Of a stretch of DNA of 64,000 bases, positions 26,236-34,592 are shown in pieces; within the stretch, counting starts at the first letter, position 1; each line of letters starts with the position of its first letter. The translations under genes and the position numbers were made by a program. The notes beneath the pieces are model-generated. The model searched no databases, had not been told where the DNA came from, and saw only the letters and a program-made list of their open reading frames with translations. The stretch is from NCBI GenBank assembly GCA_016712525.1, contig JADJQX010000001.1, forward strand, positions 1,178,001-1,242,000, in the 5' to 3' direction. The stretch is from Myxococcales bacterium (GTDB lineage: Bacteria; Myxococcota_A; Polyangia; Polyangiales; Polyangiaceae).

Positions 26236-27132
26236 TCACCAGAAGGCCGGGCGCTCGGGCAGCGCGGCTTCGCACTTCGTGCACGCTCGGTGATCGTCCG
26301 AGACGTCCTCGAGCGCTCCACACCCGACACAGCGGACCCACAGCCGGTTCATGCGCGTCGGCGTCCACACGCTCGTCCAGACCGAGGCGACGAAGCGTTC
26401 GCCGAAGAGCTCCTTCATCGCGACGGCGTGGTGTTTCGAGAGGGCACGCTTCATCGAGGCCTCGTCCTCCCAGGCCGTCACCGTGAAGCCACGCAGGCCG
26501 GTGAACCCGGTCACGATCGAGATGAACCCGGGCTCTTCGACGAAGTCGGCCACGTTCTGCCGTGAGTGCGCGCGGATCCGCTCGCGCTCGGCCGCGTCGG
26601 CTGCCGCGATCCACGTGAGCGCGATGACGCCGGGAGGTCTTTTGTTCCCCGACGACGCCCTGAGCGAGTACCCGTACTCGGCCGTCGGCGATCCGATCGG
26701 CTCGGAGAGGGCCAGCGCGACGAGCTCGTCGGGCGTGAGCGGGCCCGTGCGGGACGCCGTGACCCACGCGGGCTTCTGCTCGAGCCACACGTTCTTCACG
26801 ACCGTGCGGGGGAGCGCGTGGCCGAAGAGCCCGGCCGAGACCATGATCTTGGTGCCCCCGACCGGGCGCTTCGCGATGCGGCTCCCGCAGTGGACGCAGA
26901 AGCCGCGCTCGTTCTCGGGCGACGACCGGTACCACTGGACGTCCGCCTCGCCCTCCCATCGAACGTCGGTGCGGTCGGCGACGAGCATCGCGAACGGGCC
27001 ACCGTGGAGCTTCTGGCAGTCCTCGCAGTGGCACACCACGACGCCCGCGCTCGATGGGGGCACGTGCACGGCGACGCGGCCGCAGTGGCACGCGCCGCCG
27101 AGGGTGGCGTTCGGCTCGGCAGGCTTCGACAT
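26236..27132 (-). CDS. GFA-domain protein with C-terminal zinc-ribbon
   Basis: The 298-residue protein begins with a GFA (glutathione-dependent formaldehyde-activating-like) domain: GGACHCGRVAV, VVCHCEDCQKLHGGPFA and FCVHCGSRIAKRP hold the zinc Cys sets, to about residue 110. A second alpha/beta part (about 140-260, with GFTGLRGFTVTAWEDEASMK) looks like a ferredoxin-like domain of the monooxygenase-related kind. The end carries RCVGCGALEDV...ACTKC, a zinc ribbon. It lies 27 bp downstream of the DJ-1 gene on the same strand, so the operon suggests aldehyde or other electrophile stress. Confidence 0.82.
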   Translation of the reverse strand: MSKPAEPNATLGGACHCGRVAVHVPPSSAGVVVCHCEDCQKLHGGPFAMLVADRTDVRWEGEADVQWYRSSPENERGFCVHCGSRIAKRPVGGTKIMVSAGLFGHALPRTVVKNVWLEQKPAWVTASRTGPLTPDELVALALSEPIGSPTAEYGYSLRASSGNKRPPGVIALTWIAAADAAERERIRAHSRQNVADFVEEPGFISIVTGFTGLRGFTVTAWEDEASMKRALSKHHAVAMKELFGERFVASVWTSVWTPTRMNRLWVRCVGCGALEDVSDDHRACTKCEAALPERPAFW

Positions 27133-27159
27133 GGATTCCTCCAGGTAGGTCCGCGACCT

Positions 27160-27930
27160 TCAGCGCCCGAGGGCTTCGATGACGAGCTCGGCGGTCTCTC
27201 GCCCGGAGAAGTTCTGCTGTCCGGTGACGAGGTTCCCGTCGCGGACCGCGAAGCCTCGCCAGAGGCCCCCTTGGACGAAGTTGGCGCCGAGCTTGCGGAG
27301 CTCGTCTTCGATTCGCCACGGCATGAGGTGCTTTCCTTTCGGGAGCGCGCCCATGCCCCACACGGCCTCGTCGGCGAAGTCTTCCTCGGCGTTCGCGAAG
27401 CCGGTCACCGTCTTTCCCTTCGCGAGGAGCTCGCCGTTCGAGAGGCGCGCGTAGCGGAGCAGAGCCACGCCGTGGCAGAGCGCCGCGACGATCTTGCCGG
27501 CCTCGTAGAGCTCGACGAGCTTCTTTTGGAGGCCCTCGGCCTTCTCGAAGTTGAACATCGGCGCTTGGCCACCGGCGACCACCATCGCGTCGAAGCGGGC
27601 GGCGGCGAGCTCGGAGACGGGCTTCGTGCGCGTGACGAGCTCGGCGAGCTTCGGCGTGTGAATGAACCCCATGCTGACGAGGTCGTGCGCCGAATAGCCG
27701 CTCGCGTCGCGCGGATCGCTCATGCCATCGGCCTCGCACTTGCCCCCGTCCGGGCTGAAGAGCTCCACCTCGTACCCGGCCTCGCTGAACGCGTAGTACG
27801 GGTGCGTGAGCTCCGACCACCAGAAGCCCACGGGCCACCCCGTGGTGCTCGAGGTCGTCGGGTTGGCGATGACGATCGCGACGCGCTTCGGCTTGCTCTT
27901 GTTCGTGGCGTTCGGGTCCCTGAGGCTCAT
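27160..27930 (-). CDS. DJ-1/PfpI-family protein (Hsp31-like glyoxalase type)
   Basis: The 256-residue protein has the DJ-1 fold with the nucleophile elbow VAALCHGVALLRYA (Cys in ALCHG), an early acidic residue region (YEVELFSPDGGKCEADGMSD) and VVAGGQAPMFNFE. The insertions and length are those of class I Hsp31-like members, several of which are glutathione-independent glyoxalases (methylglyoxal to lactate) or protein deglycases. ATG 27930 was selected; a longer frame has only Arg-rich leader. It is the first gene of an operon with the GFA protein. A 14-bp perfect palindrome lies 107 bp upstream. Confidence 0.87.
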   Translation of the reverse strand: MSLRDPNATNKSKPKRVAIVIANPTTSSTTGWPVGFWWSELTHPYYAFSEAGYEVELFSPDGGKCEADGMSDPRDASGYSAHDLVSMGFIHTPKLAELVTRTKPVSELAAARFDAMVVAGGQAPMFNFEKAEGLQKKLVELYEAGKIVAALCHGVALLRYARLSNGELLAKGKTVTGFANAEEDFADEAVWGMGALPKGKHLMPWRIEDELRKLGANFVQGGLWRGFAVRDGNLVTGQQNFSGRETAELVIEALGR

Positions 27931-28036
27931 CTCGTTCGCTCCTTGGCTCCGAGGACGACGTGTCCTCTCGCGAACGAAGATGCGGCGGCGACTCATTTCG
28001 GTCGATGCAACATCTGTAAAGATATCGTTTCGTCAT

Positions 28037-28050
28037 GCGAACATGTTCGC
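28037..28050. promoter_or_regulatory. Perfect 14-bp palindrome upstream of the DJ-1/GFA operon
   Basis: GCGAACATGTTCGC is perfectly self-complementary and is followed on the operon side by an AT-richer tract (about 28000-28030), which may be the promoter. It could bind a dimeric repressor. The spacing of the half-sites does not fit a standard SOS box. Confidence 0.42.
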
Positions 28051-28101
28051 CGCGCGGGCCCCGTCGGTCACGAGGCCCCCCCCCACGCCTCGCCCGTCGC
28101 G

Positions 28102-29748
28102 CTACGGGGCCGCGACGAAGCGCGCACCGAACACCTTGCCGTCGCCCAGGGTGGGCGCGAACACGCGGTCCCATTGCTCCTTGGAGTACGCGTTCGCGAT
28201 CCCTGGATAGCGCGCGGCCAGCACGTCGCGCGGGGGCGGTGCGGCGCCGAGCGCCTCGGACTCGAAGGCCTCGCGCGTCTCCGCGGGGATGCCGCGCGCG
28301 AGGACCTCACCGACGAAGAACTTGAGGATCTTCCCCTGGAACGCGCCGTCGACGACGAGGTGCTTCTTCTCGCCCAAGATGGCGTCGATCGCGGAGTGTG
28401 TGGGGAACGCGAAGTAGTCGGGGAGAGAGTCGCTCGTGCGGGTGGGGAGCGGCCCGGGCACCGTGGCGAGCTGGTGGGCCATGTACCCCCGCGCGACCTT
28501 CCCGCTCTCGTCGACGATGACGTAGACGTTCCAGGTGCTCGCGCGAATCCCCGTCGCCTCCTCGTGGTCGTCCGACGTCTCGACGGCCCAGCGTGCGGTG
28601 GCCGTCACGAGCTTCACCTTCGCCCCGGCCGCGGGCAGGCGTTCCCAGCGAGACGTGTCCTTGCGCGCGTGCTCCACGATGCGCGCCGCCGCGTCGTCGT
28701 CGACCGAGGCCACCTTCACGTTGGCCGAGAGGATGGGCTGATTCCACACTTCGCTCGCGCCCTTGTCGGTGTCGTTCCAGAGATCGGCGCGGAGCCCCTT
28801 GCCGTTCATGGCGTGCCGGATGAGGCCCTTCACCCAGTTCTCGGGGCGCACGAAGCTGTCGACGGTGACGGCGTCCGAGATCGAGATGGCGTCGTAGGAC
28901 CCCATGGTCCAGTTGCCGAGGTCGGCGCGGCTCATCCACTGCCCCATGTACCAGAGGCCGCGTTTTCCCCTCGCACCAGGCACATCGACGAGCGCCGAGA
29001 GCCGGTCGTCGAGGGCCGCGGTCGTCCACGCGTGGCACAGGCCCTCCCAATACGGAGTGTTCGCGCCGGGGCGGTAGTGGACCTTCTCGGCGAAGTAGGT
29101 GTAGCTGGCCGTACCCAGCGAGAGGCCTCGGGCCGCCGCGGCCCGATCGAGCGCCGCAGCCGGGGGCTGGTCGCGGAGAGCCGCAGCCTCGTCGGGCAGG
29201 AGCGACCTCGACGCCGGTGCGCGCGAGCCGTGCGCGAACCGAAGCACGCCATCGCGGTACGCGGCATACCCACGGGAGTGGCCCACGAGCTCGGGCCGAC
29301 CCCGGACCTCTCCGTCTTGGAGCACGAAGAGCTCGTCGTCGAACACGAAGGTGCCCGCCCCCTTCTCGACGAGGCGGTACTGGGGTGTGTCGAGCCCCGG
29401 GCCGACGTCACGTCCCTCGAGCGCCGACTTCACCAACGACTCGGCGCCCGGCGTGAGGGCGCGCGCGTCGTTCCGGAGCACGTTCGTGAGGAAACCCGCG
29501 GCGGCGGCGTTGCGCCCCTCGGGCGAGCCGTCGTGCACGAAGGCGACCAGGCGCTTCATTTCGGCTTCGTCGATGCGGCCGTCACCGCGCAAGGCGTCGG
29601 CGCGCAGGCGACCGAGGAGGTCCACGATCAGGGGCTCACGCTCGCCGACGTAACTCTCTTGCTCGGCGACCGAGTCTACGGGGGCCGCACACGCGGCGAG
29701 ACCGATCGACACGAGGACACACGACGACACGGTGACGAACGAACGCAT
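28102..29748 (-). CDS. Transglutaminase-elicitor-like secreted lipoprotein
   Basis: The 548-residue protein has a lipoprotein signal (VSIGLAAC). The region around residues 220-260 reads YFAEKVHYRPGANTPYWEGL followed by CHAWTTAAL, resembling the Cys-containing WxGxCHxWAxA motif of the TGase_elicitor family (a transglutaminase fold first known from oomycetes). Later segments (SANVKVASVDDDAAARIVEH, TWNVYVIVDESG) fit the rest of such domains. If active it would cross-link or deamidate proteins outside the cell. The N-terminal 150 residues contain an EF-hand-like GDGRIDEAEMKRLV. Assignment is from motif memory only. Confidence 0.55.
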   Translation of the reverse strand: MRSFVTVSSCVLVSIGLAACAAPVDSVAEQESYVGEREPLIVDLLGRLRADALRGDGRIDEAEMKRLVAFVHDGSPEGRNAAAAGFLTNVLRNDARALTPGAESLVKSALEGRDVGPGLDTPQYRLVEKGAGTFVFDDELFVLQDGEVRGRPELVGHSRGYAAYRDGVLRFAHGSRAPASRSLLPDEAAALRDQPPAAALDRAAAARGLSLGTASYTYFAEKVHYRPGANTPYWEGLCHAWTTAALDDRLSALVDVPGARGKRGLWYMGQWMSRADLGNWTMGSYDAISISDAVTVDSFVRPENWVKGLIRHAMNGKGLRADLWNDTDKGASEVWNQPILSANVKVASVDDDAAARIVEHARKDTSRWERLPAAGAKVKLVTATARWAVETSDDHEEATGIRASTWNVYVIVDESGKVARGYMAHQLATVPGPLPTRTSDSLPDYFAFPTHSAIDAILGEKKHLVVDGAFQGKILKFFVGEVLARGIPAETREAFESEALGAAPPPRDVLAARYPGIANAYSKEQWDRVFAPTLGDGKVFGARFVAAP

Positions 29749-29930
29749 GATGGGCACTCCAGGGTGGGGCGGCGCTGCCGCGTGCCCGCGCCTCTGCATA
29801 GGTGGGGCCAATGTGTATCCATGTGGGACAAGAGGCCCGGAGCATCGCCGCGCCCGCCCCGAGGATCTCGGGGTGCCTGCACGAGGAGCGCTCGGTGCCT
29901 CTCTCGCTTCGCGGAGGCCGTGAGCGGGTG

Positions 29931-29976
29931 GGGGCTCGGATCCCATCGGGGCCGACGACGATTCGTCGTGAGCCCC
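29931..29976. terminator. Nested hairpin between convergent/tandem lipoprotein genes
   Basis: GGGGCTC (29931-29937) pairs with GAGCCCC (29970-29976), and inside it ACGACG-ATT-CGTCGT (29955-29969) forms a perfect hairpin. It lies 35 bp past the stop of the minus-strand lipoprotein at 30011. No T-run follows. It is likely a 3'-end structure. Confidence 0.4.
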
Positions 29977-30013
29977 TCCTTCCCAAGGCGCTCGCGGTAG
30001 CCGCTCGCGCTCA
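29976..30013 (-). repeat. Stop-overlapping 3' element, copy 1
   Basis: On the gene strand the lipoprotein stop codon opens an element TGAGCGCGAGCGGCTACCGC followed by GAGCGCCTTGG. About 30 of 36 bases match the sequence that overlaps the stop of the serine hydrolase at 40583. In both places a hairpin follows. Confidence 0.45.
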
Positions 30014-30640
30014 GCGCGCTTCGATGGTCACGGTCACGCGGGCCGTGGCAGGCTGAGGCGCGGTGGTGTCGATCGTGAGGAAGATGGGGCTCGCGTCGGT
30101 GACGGGCACCTCGAGGGTGCCGCGCGCCGAGCACGCGAGGTCGACCGGGGCTCCGCACGAGGCCTTCGCGTAGAGGACGACGTCGCCCGAGACGTCACGG
30201 GTGCTGTCGACGGCGACCGCGATACGTCGCGCGCCGACGACCGAGATGGGCTGCACACGATCGGGTCCGAATGCGCCCACGCAGCCGCTCGCGAACGAGT
30301 GGGTCGCGTTACCGAGATCGACCGAGAACAGGGCCGTGCCACCGGGCCGGACGACCAGCGTCGGGGCACCCGCGAGCTCGGTCGGGCGGCAGTCGTCGGC
30401 AGGCCCAGGCTCACGCGCGGTCGCTGCATCTTCGGGCGCGCGGGATCCCTCGGCGGGTGTCGCGTCCGGCGTACCGCGACCCTCGTCGACTAGGGGAGGT
30501 CTCGACGCATCGGAGCACGTGGGATCGTCACACTCTGGCGGGCTCGGGAGGTCGAGGCCGGACCTCTCGGAGGTCGACGTGGCACATGCCCCCATCGCGA
30601 CGACGAGGAGGGGGACGAGGAGCCGAGCGTGGGCGAACAT
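30011..30640 (-). CDS. Secreted lipoprotein of unknown function
   Basis: The 209-residue protein has a signal MFAHARLLVPLLVVAMGAC, a Pro/Asp/Glu-rich linker to about residue 80 and then a beta-sandwich-like domain with paired Cys (SFASGCVGAF, ASCGAPVDLAC) ending in VTVTIEAR. This looks like a PPC/jelly-roll-type accessory domain but no family can be named. Its stop codon is part of a repeated 3' element. Confidence 0.68.
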   Translation of the reverse strand: MFAHARLLVPLLVVAMGACATSTSERSGLDLPSPPECDDPTCSDASRPPLVDEGRGTPDATPAEGSRAPEDAATAREPGPADDCRPTELAGAPTLVVRPGGTALFSVDLGNATHSFASGCVGAFGPDRVQPISVVGARRIAVAVDSTRDVSGDVVLYAKASCGAPVDLACSARGTLEVPVTDASPIFLTIDTTAPQPATARVTVTIEAR

Positions 30641-30729
30641 GCCCGTCGGGGCGAGCAACCTGCGTGCCGGAGGGACGCCGTCGCGCGAGGATCGATTCGC
30701 GCCTCATGGGGCGTGGGGGAATCGAGCGC

Positions 30730-31515
30730 TCAGCCCTCGGCGGGCGACCTCGTCGCCTTCCCGCGCGGCACTCTCGCACGCGCTCCCGCCTTCGCGGCCG
30801 CGAGCGCCGCGTCCCGAACCGCCACGGCCTCGGCGGCGCGCGCCCTCCACGCGGGCGACCGCTTGGCGAGGAGGACCGCGATCCACTCGGGTGCGTACGC
30901 GGACGTGCAACCTTTCGGGATGGGGCGCAGATCCCACACACCCATCCGCGCTCCGATCTCCATCGCTCGCTCCGTCACGGAAGGGATCTTCGTGCCGAGC
31001 TGGACGAGGCAGAAGTTCATCCCCTCTTTCACGAGGAACGGGGCGTCGGGCATCTCTCGTTCGAGGCGCGCGAGCTCGGCGTCGATCGCGGCGGGCCCGA
31101 GCGTGTCGACGCTCTTCCCGAGGAGCTTCCAGCCGACGCGCCGCACGAGCTCGTCGTCCGCGTCGCGGAAGGTGTCACGCGCGACCGGGGCGCAGGGCGC
31201 CTCACCGAGCGCGCGGCTCACGAGCTCGTCGGCCATGACGCCGTACCCGGAGGAGGCAGAGAGCGCACGCGCCACGGGCTCGGTGAGCGCGCGCGGATCG
31301 AACAGGGTGCACGCGAGAATGCGGGCCTCGTGCGCGCCCGACTCCCACAGCGCGAGGCCGAGGTCGTGATCCGTGCCGAGCTCCTTCGCGAGGGCGCGCA
31401 CCTTCGCGAGCGGCACGCCGTACGCGCGCTCGGCGCCGAGGCGCACGTAGATCGCCCGGACGGGTTCGGTGCCCCACGCCTCGAGCCGCTTCGTCACGCT
31501 CGCCACGGTGCTCAC
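30730..31515 (-). CDS. DNA alkylation repair (AlkD-like HEAT-repeat) protein
   Basis: The 261-residue protein starts at GTG and is built of repeated helices typical of the AlkC/AlkD family: LGLALWESGAHEARILACTL, ADELVRRVGWKLLGKSVDTL, FLVKEGMNFCLVQLGTKIPS. AlkD glycosylases wrap damaged DNA with HEAT repeats and remove positively charged alkyl-purines. The C-terminal 60 residues are basic (RARVPRGKATRSPAEG), which suits DNA binding. Cytoplasmic, with no operon partner. Confidence 0.75.
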   Translation of the reverse strand: MSTVASVTKRLEAWGTEPVRAIYVRLGAERAYGVPLAKVRALAKELGTDHDLGLALWESGAHEARILACTLFDPRALTEPVARALSASSGYGVMADELVSRALGEAPCAPVARDTFRDADDELVRRVGWKLLGKSVDTLGPAAIDAELARLEREMPDAPFLVKEGMNFCLVQLGTKIPSVTERAMEIGARMGVWDLRPIPKGCTSAYAPEWIAVLLAKRSPAWRARAAEAVAVRDAALAAAKAGARARVPRGKATRSPAEG

Positions 31516-31545
31516 GGGATGACGGTAGCAGCCCGTTGAGTGTCG

Positions 31546-31575
31546 GACGACCCTTGGAAGTTCCCGACGGGGGAC
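31546..31575. repeat. Direct repeat, copy A
   Basis: A 30-bp stretch starting GACGACCCTTGGAAGTTCCC is repeated at 31631-31660 with a single difference. It lies upstream of the AlkD-like gene (minus) and of the gene at 31791 (plus). The GGAAGTTCCCGAC core resembles the dispersed GGGAAATTCCCGACCT motif. Confidence 0.6.
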
Positions 31576-31630
31576 CGAGGCCGTTCGACGTCCGCGCCCG
31601 ACTCACCGAGGCGCGATCCGGGGAGCGGCC

Positions 31631-31660
31631 GACGACCCTTGGAAGTCCCCGACGGGGGAC
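31631..31660. repeat. Direct repeat, copy B
   Basis: This copy starts GACGACCCTTGGAAGTCCCC and matches copy A at 29 of 30 positions, 85 bp away. The spacing of eight helical turns would put two bound proteins on the same DNA face. Confidence 0.6.
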
Positions 31661-31790
31661 GTGAGAAAATCAACGGGCTGCCAAAGGAGCCCGCGCGATT
31701 CTCCAACAGGCAACGCGAGCGTTCGAGGCGCGTAGGACCGCGCACTTCGAGGAGATCGCGTCTCCCGCCCCGCGTACTCTCGTGAGCGTC

Positions 31791-32891
31791 ATGACGTCGC
31801 CGACGCGGCCCTCCGAGGTCGACTACCCCATCCTCCGCACGGTCCTGGAGCTCCGCTTCGGGGAGCCTCACCCTTGGTACGAGGACGCCGCGCTCGTCGC
31901 CGAGATCGCCACCCTCGTCACGAAGGCCCCGTTCGCCGGGTCGCTCACCCACGCGGGAAAATACGCGGCCCCGCGCGCGATCCAGCGGCCCGAGGCCATC
32001 GTGTCGCTCGTCGCGAAGCGCAAGCCCGGGTCCTTCCAGGCGCTCGACGCGAAGGACGAGCAGACCGCCGCCGTCCGCGTGAGCCTCGACATCGACGCGT
32101 CCGGGCTCGCGGTCACGCTGCTCGTCGGGGCCGAGGCGTACCGCCGAGGTGCCCGTACCTTGCTCGACGAGGTCACCACGATCGGGCTCGGGCTGTGCGA
32201 ACGGATGCGCCCTCGCGGCGCGGGGCTCTCGGTCGGCTACGCCCACCCGATGGCGCGAGGGATCTACGACTACCCGAAGCTCCGCCCACCGGTCTCTCAC
32301 TTGCGGCTCGAGACCACCGCCATCGTGGAGATCTTGGACCCGGCATTTCACCTCACGGAGCACGACGACGCGCTCGGGGCCGACGTGGGCGCCCTCGCAG
32401 AGGCCCCGGTCCCGCCGGGCGTGAGGCGCACGCTCCACGGAGACCTCACGGTCACACGCTGGGTCGACGATTTGACCGACGACCGCGCCGTCGCCCGCGC
32501 GGCCGGGAGACACGAGGCGTGGATGGCCGGCATCGTCGCTGTGAAGCGCTCGGACGGGTACTCGCCCCGCGGAGACAAACGCGTCCGCGTGCGCAAGAGC
32601 GAGCGCGCCCCCTTCACGTTCTACGACGCCCAAGCCGGGGTGGGTTACAAGGCCATCCTCGTCGATCCCGACGGCTCCCCCGACGCCGCCACATGGGACG
32701 AGATGGTGACCCTCGCGGCCTCGGCGCCTCACGACGTGAAGGCCGTGTGGCTCGTCGTCCCCCTCCGGGAGCACGCGCTCGGCCTCACGGCGCGGGCGCG
32801 GGGCGCGGGCCTCGCCGGGGTGCTGTTCCCCGAGGGAGAGCACCTCTGGGACCCTCGACCCCTGGGCCTCTGGCTCGACGACGAGGGATGA
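31791..32891 (+). CDS. Two-part cytoplasmic protein of unknown function
   Basis: The 366-residue protein (ATG 31791; a GTG at 31782 would add three residues) has no signal or membrane segment. The first half opens PSEVDYPILRTVLELRFGEP and ends with PVSHLRLETTAIVEILDPAF; the second half has KRVRVRKSERAPFTFYDAQA and closes PLGLWLDDEG. The pattern recalls immunity-type or SUKH-like proteins but no family can be supported. Two nearly identical 30-bp repeats lie in its upstream region. Confidence 0.65.
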   Translation: MTSPTRPSEVDYPILRTVLELRFGEPHPWYEDAALVAEIATLVTKAPFAGSLTHAGKYAAPRAIQRPEAIVSLVAKRKPGSFQALDAKDEQTAAVRVSLDIDASGLAVTLLVGAEAYRRGARTLLDEVTTIGLGLCERMRPRGAGLSVGYAHPMARGIYDYPKLRPPVSHLRLETTAIVEILDPAFHLTEHDDALGADVGALAEAPVPPGVRRTLHGDLTVTRWVDDLTDDRAVARAAGRHEAWMAGIVAVKRSDGYSPRGDKRVRVRKSERAPFTFYDAQAGVGYKAILVDPDGSPDAATWDEMVTLAASAPHDVKAVWLVVPLREHALGLTARARGAGLAGVLFPEGEHLWDPRPLGLWLDDEG

Positions 32892-32907
32892 CGCTCGAGC
32901 TCCGCTG

Positions 32908-32923
32908 GGGAATTTCCCGACCT
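32908..32923. repeat. Dispersed motif GGGAATTTCCCGACCT, copy 2
   Basis: It follows the stop of the previous gene by 16 bp and lies 105 bp before the YHYH gene. It differs by one base from the copy at 26192. Confidence 0.5.
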
Positions 32924-33027
32924 CCGCGTCGCGGCGCGGCGGACGATGACACGCCCGACCCCATTCGTACGCGAGGCGTGATCCGTTCTCCGCGCGCGAT
33001 GCACGATCCCGGAAAGAGGAGAGATCC

Positions 33028-34056
33028 ATGCGATTTCGTACGTTCGTCGTGGGGGTCGTGGCGGTGTGGGTCGGGGGGCTCGGGGCGTGTGGAGGCACGG
33101 CCCTCGACGTGACCGACGGCGGCGAAGGCAACGCCACGAGCGACGCGGGCACTCTGGTGACCGAGTCTGGCGCGTCGAGCGAGGCGGGCGCGGAAGGCAC
33201 GACCGACTGCCCCGCGAGCTACCCCATCTGCCGCGCGTTCAGGAACGACGGCGCCCAAGGCGGGGCGGTCTCGGTGCGCGTCGACCCGAGCGCAGGCCTC
33301 GCCTACGTCACGACACGCGGCCTCGCAGCGCACGCCATGGGGCCCTACGGCACGAACCCCAACACGGCGACCGCGCGCGCGCTCACGCTCTCGATCCCAC
33401 TCGTCCCGAAAGAGGGCGACAGCCCCGCCGGCAACGGGCACGTCGCGGTCGCGTGGAACGGCGTGGCGCTCTTCAACCCGAGCGACGCGCGAAACATCGG
33501 CGGCTGCACCGGCAACGCGGCCTACCTCGAGGCCGACGGCGTCGACGCGTACGGCGGGCACCCGGCCCCGGGCGGCGAGTACCACTACCACACGGGGTTC
33601 TTCCTCACGCGCGCCGCCGAGCTCGGGCTCGTTCAAGAGGCGGGCAAACACTCGTCCCTCGTGGGGTACGCGTTCGACGGCGTGCCCATCTACGGGACGT
33701 ACGGCTACTCCGACCCGCAAGATCCGGCGAGCGCGGTGCGGCCTCTCCGCTCGTGCTACCGGCTCAAGCCCGAGCGCACGTGCTGCCAGGACATCTCCAA
33801 GTGCTCCCTCGTGGCGCAGTTCGAGCGCAAGACCCTCGTGCTCGGCGCGTTCGTCGAAGACTACGCGTTCGACGACGCGGCCTACCGCGCGGGCGAGTGC
33901 GATCTCGACGCGTACAACTCCCGCGTCGCGAAGACGCCCGAGTACCCCGAGGGCGCGCGCGTGTACGTCATGACGATCGACGACGGGGGGACGGTGACCT
34001 ACCCGTTCGTCTTCGGCACGCGCTACTGGGGCGTGCCCGCGCAGAACCCGCGCTGA
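33028..34056 (+). CDS. YHYH-domain lipoprotein
   Basis: The 342-residue protein has a lipoprotein signal (VWVGGLGAC) and a Gly/Ser/Ala-rich linker. The domain from about residue 65 carries the diagnostic GGEYHYHTGF and SLVGYAFDGVPIYGTYGYSD of the YHYH family, found in secreted proteins of bacteria and some eukaryotes and thought to bind metal through the His pair. The biochemical role is unknown. A good GGAGAGA ribosome binding site precedes the ATG. Confidence 0.85.
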   Translation: MRFRTFVVGVVAVWVGGLGACGGTALDVTDGGEGNATSDAGTLVTESGASSEAGAEGTTDCPASYPICRAFRNDGAQGGAVSVRVDPSAGLAYVTTRGLAAHAMGPYGTNPNTATARALTLSIPLVPKEGDSPAGNGHVAVAWNGVALFNPSDARNIGGCTGNAAYLEADGVDAYGGHPAPGGEYHYHTGFFLTRAAELGLVQEAGKHSSLVGYAFDGVPIYGTYGYSDPQDPASAVRPLRSCYRLKPERTCCQDISKCSLVAQFERKTLVLGAFVEDYAFDDAAYRAGECDLDAYNSRVAKTPEYPEGARVYVMTIDDGGTVTYPFVFGTRYWGVPAQNPR

Positions 34057-34143
34057 CGTCACGCGCGCCGCAGCGACCACCTCGAGCGTGTCCTGCCTCG
34101 GACGAAAATGGCGCCTGGGGGCAGGCCGTGGCACTCTCGAACG

Positions 34144-34440
34144 ATGGCGAGCAACGTCGTCAACCTGAACCGCCATCGGAAGAAGAAGGCCCGCGAAGAG
34201 GCGGCGAAGCGCGCCGAGACGAACCGGCGGCTCCACGGTCGAACCCAGGCCGAGAAGGACCGCGACCGCGTCGAGAAGGAGCGCGCCGCCCGTGCGCTCG
34301 AGGGCAAGCGCCTCGTGCCCACGACGTCGCCGGAGCCGACCTCCACCTCTCCGGAGACCGAGTCGCGCGAGGCTCGCGTCGTACCCCTGCGTGCCCCGAC
34401 GCGAGCGGCCACGGAGCCGGACGAGGGTCCCGAAACCTGA
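34144..34440 (+). CDS. DUF4169-family small basic protein
   Basis: The 98-residue protein begins ASNVVNLNRHRKKKAREEAA then KRAETNRRLHGRTQAEKDRD, which matches the VNLRxxRKxKAR...NRxxxGRTKAEK pattern of DUF4169, a short charged helix family common in Proteobacteria. The C-terminal 40 residues are low-complexity. The ATG at 34144 was preferred over an upstream frame. Role unknown; nucleic-acid or ribosome association is possible from charge alone. Confidence 0.72.
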   Translation: MASNVVNLNRHRKKKAREEAAKRAETNRRLHGRTQAEKDRDRVEKERAARALEGKRLVPTTSPEPTSTSPETESREARVVPLRAPTRAATEPDEGPET

Positions 34441-34592
34441 CGCTCCCGGGGCCCTCGAACGGCCACTGTTCCGGTGCCGTAACAACGACGTGATCTTCAT
34501 GATATCCACGGGTTACGCACACCCAACTCTGGGATGAGGCGCGAGCCCGAAATCCGCTCCCGAGGAGCTCCTCGCCGCACGCGCTCCGACGC

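Noticed and set aside
28037..28050. GAACATGTTC read as an SOS (LexA) box
   Set aside because: The half-site spacing is too short for the GAAC-N4-GTTC box and the downstream genes are not DNA repair genes.
26566..30000. A 1144-codon open frame on the plus strand
   Set aside because: It runs antisense to the GFA, DJ-1 and transglutaminase-like genes, which have signals, motifs and proper operon spacing. The long frame is a codon shadow of GC-rich genes.
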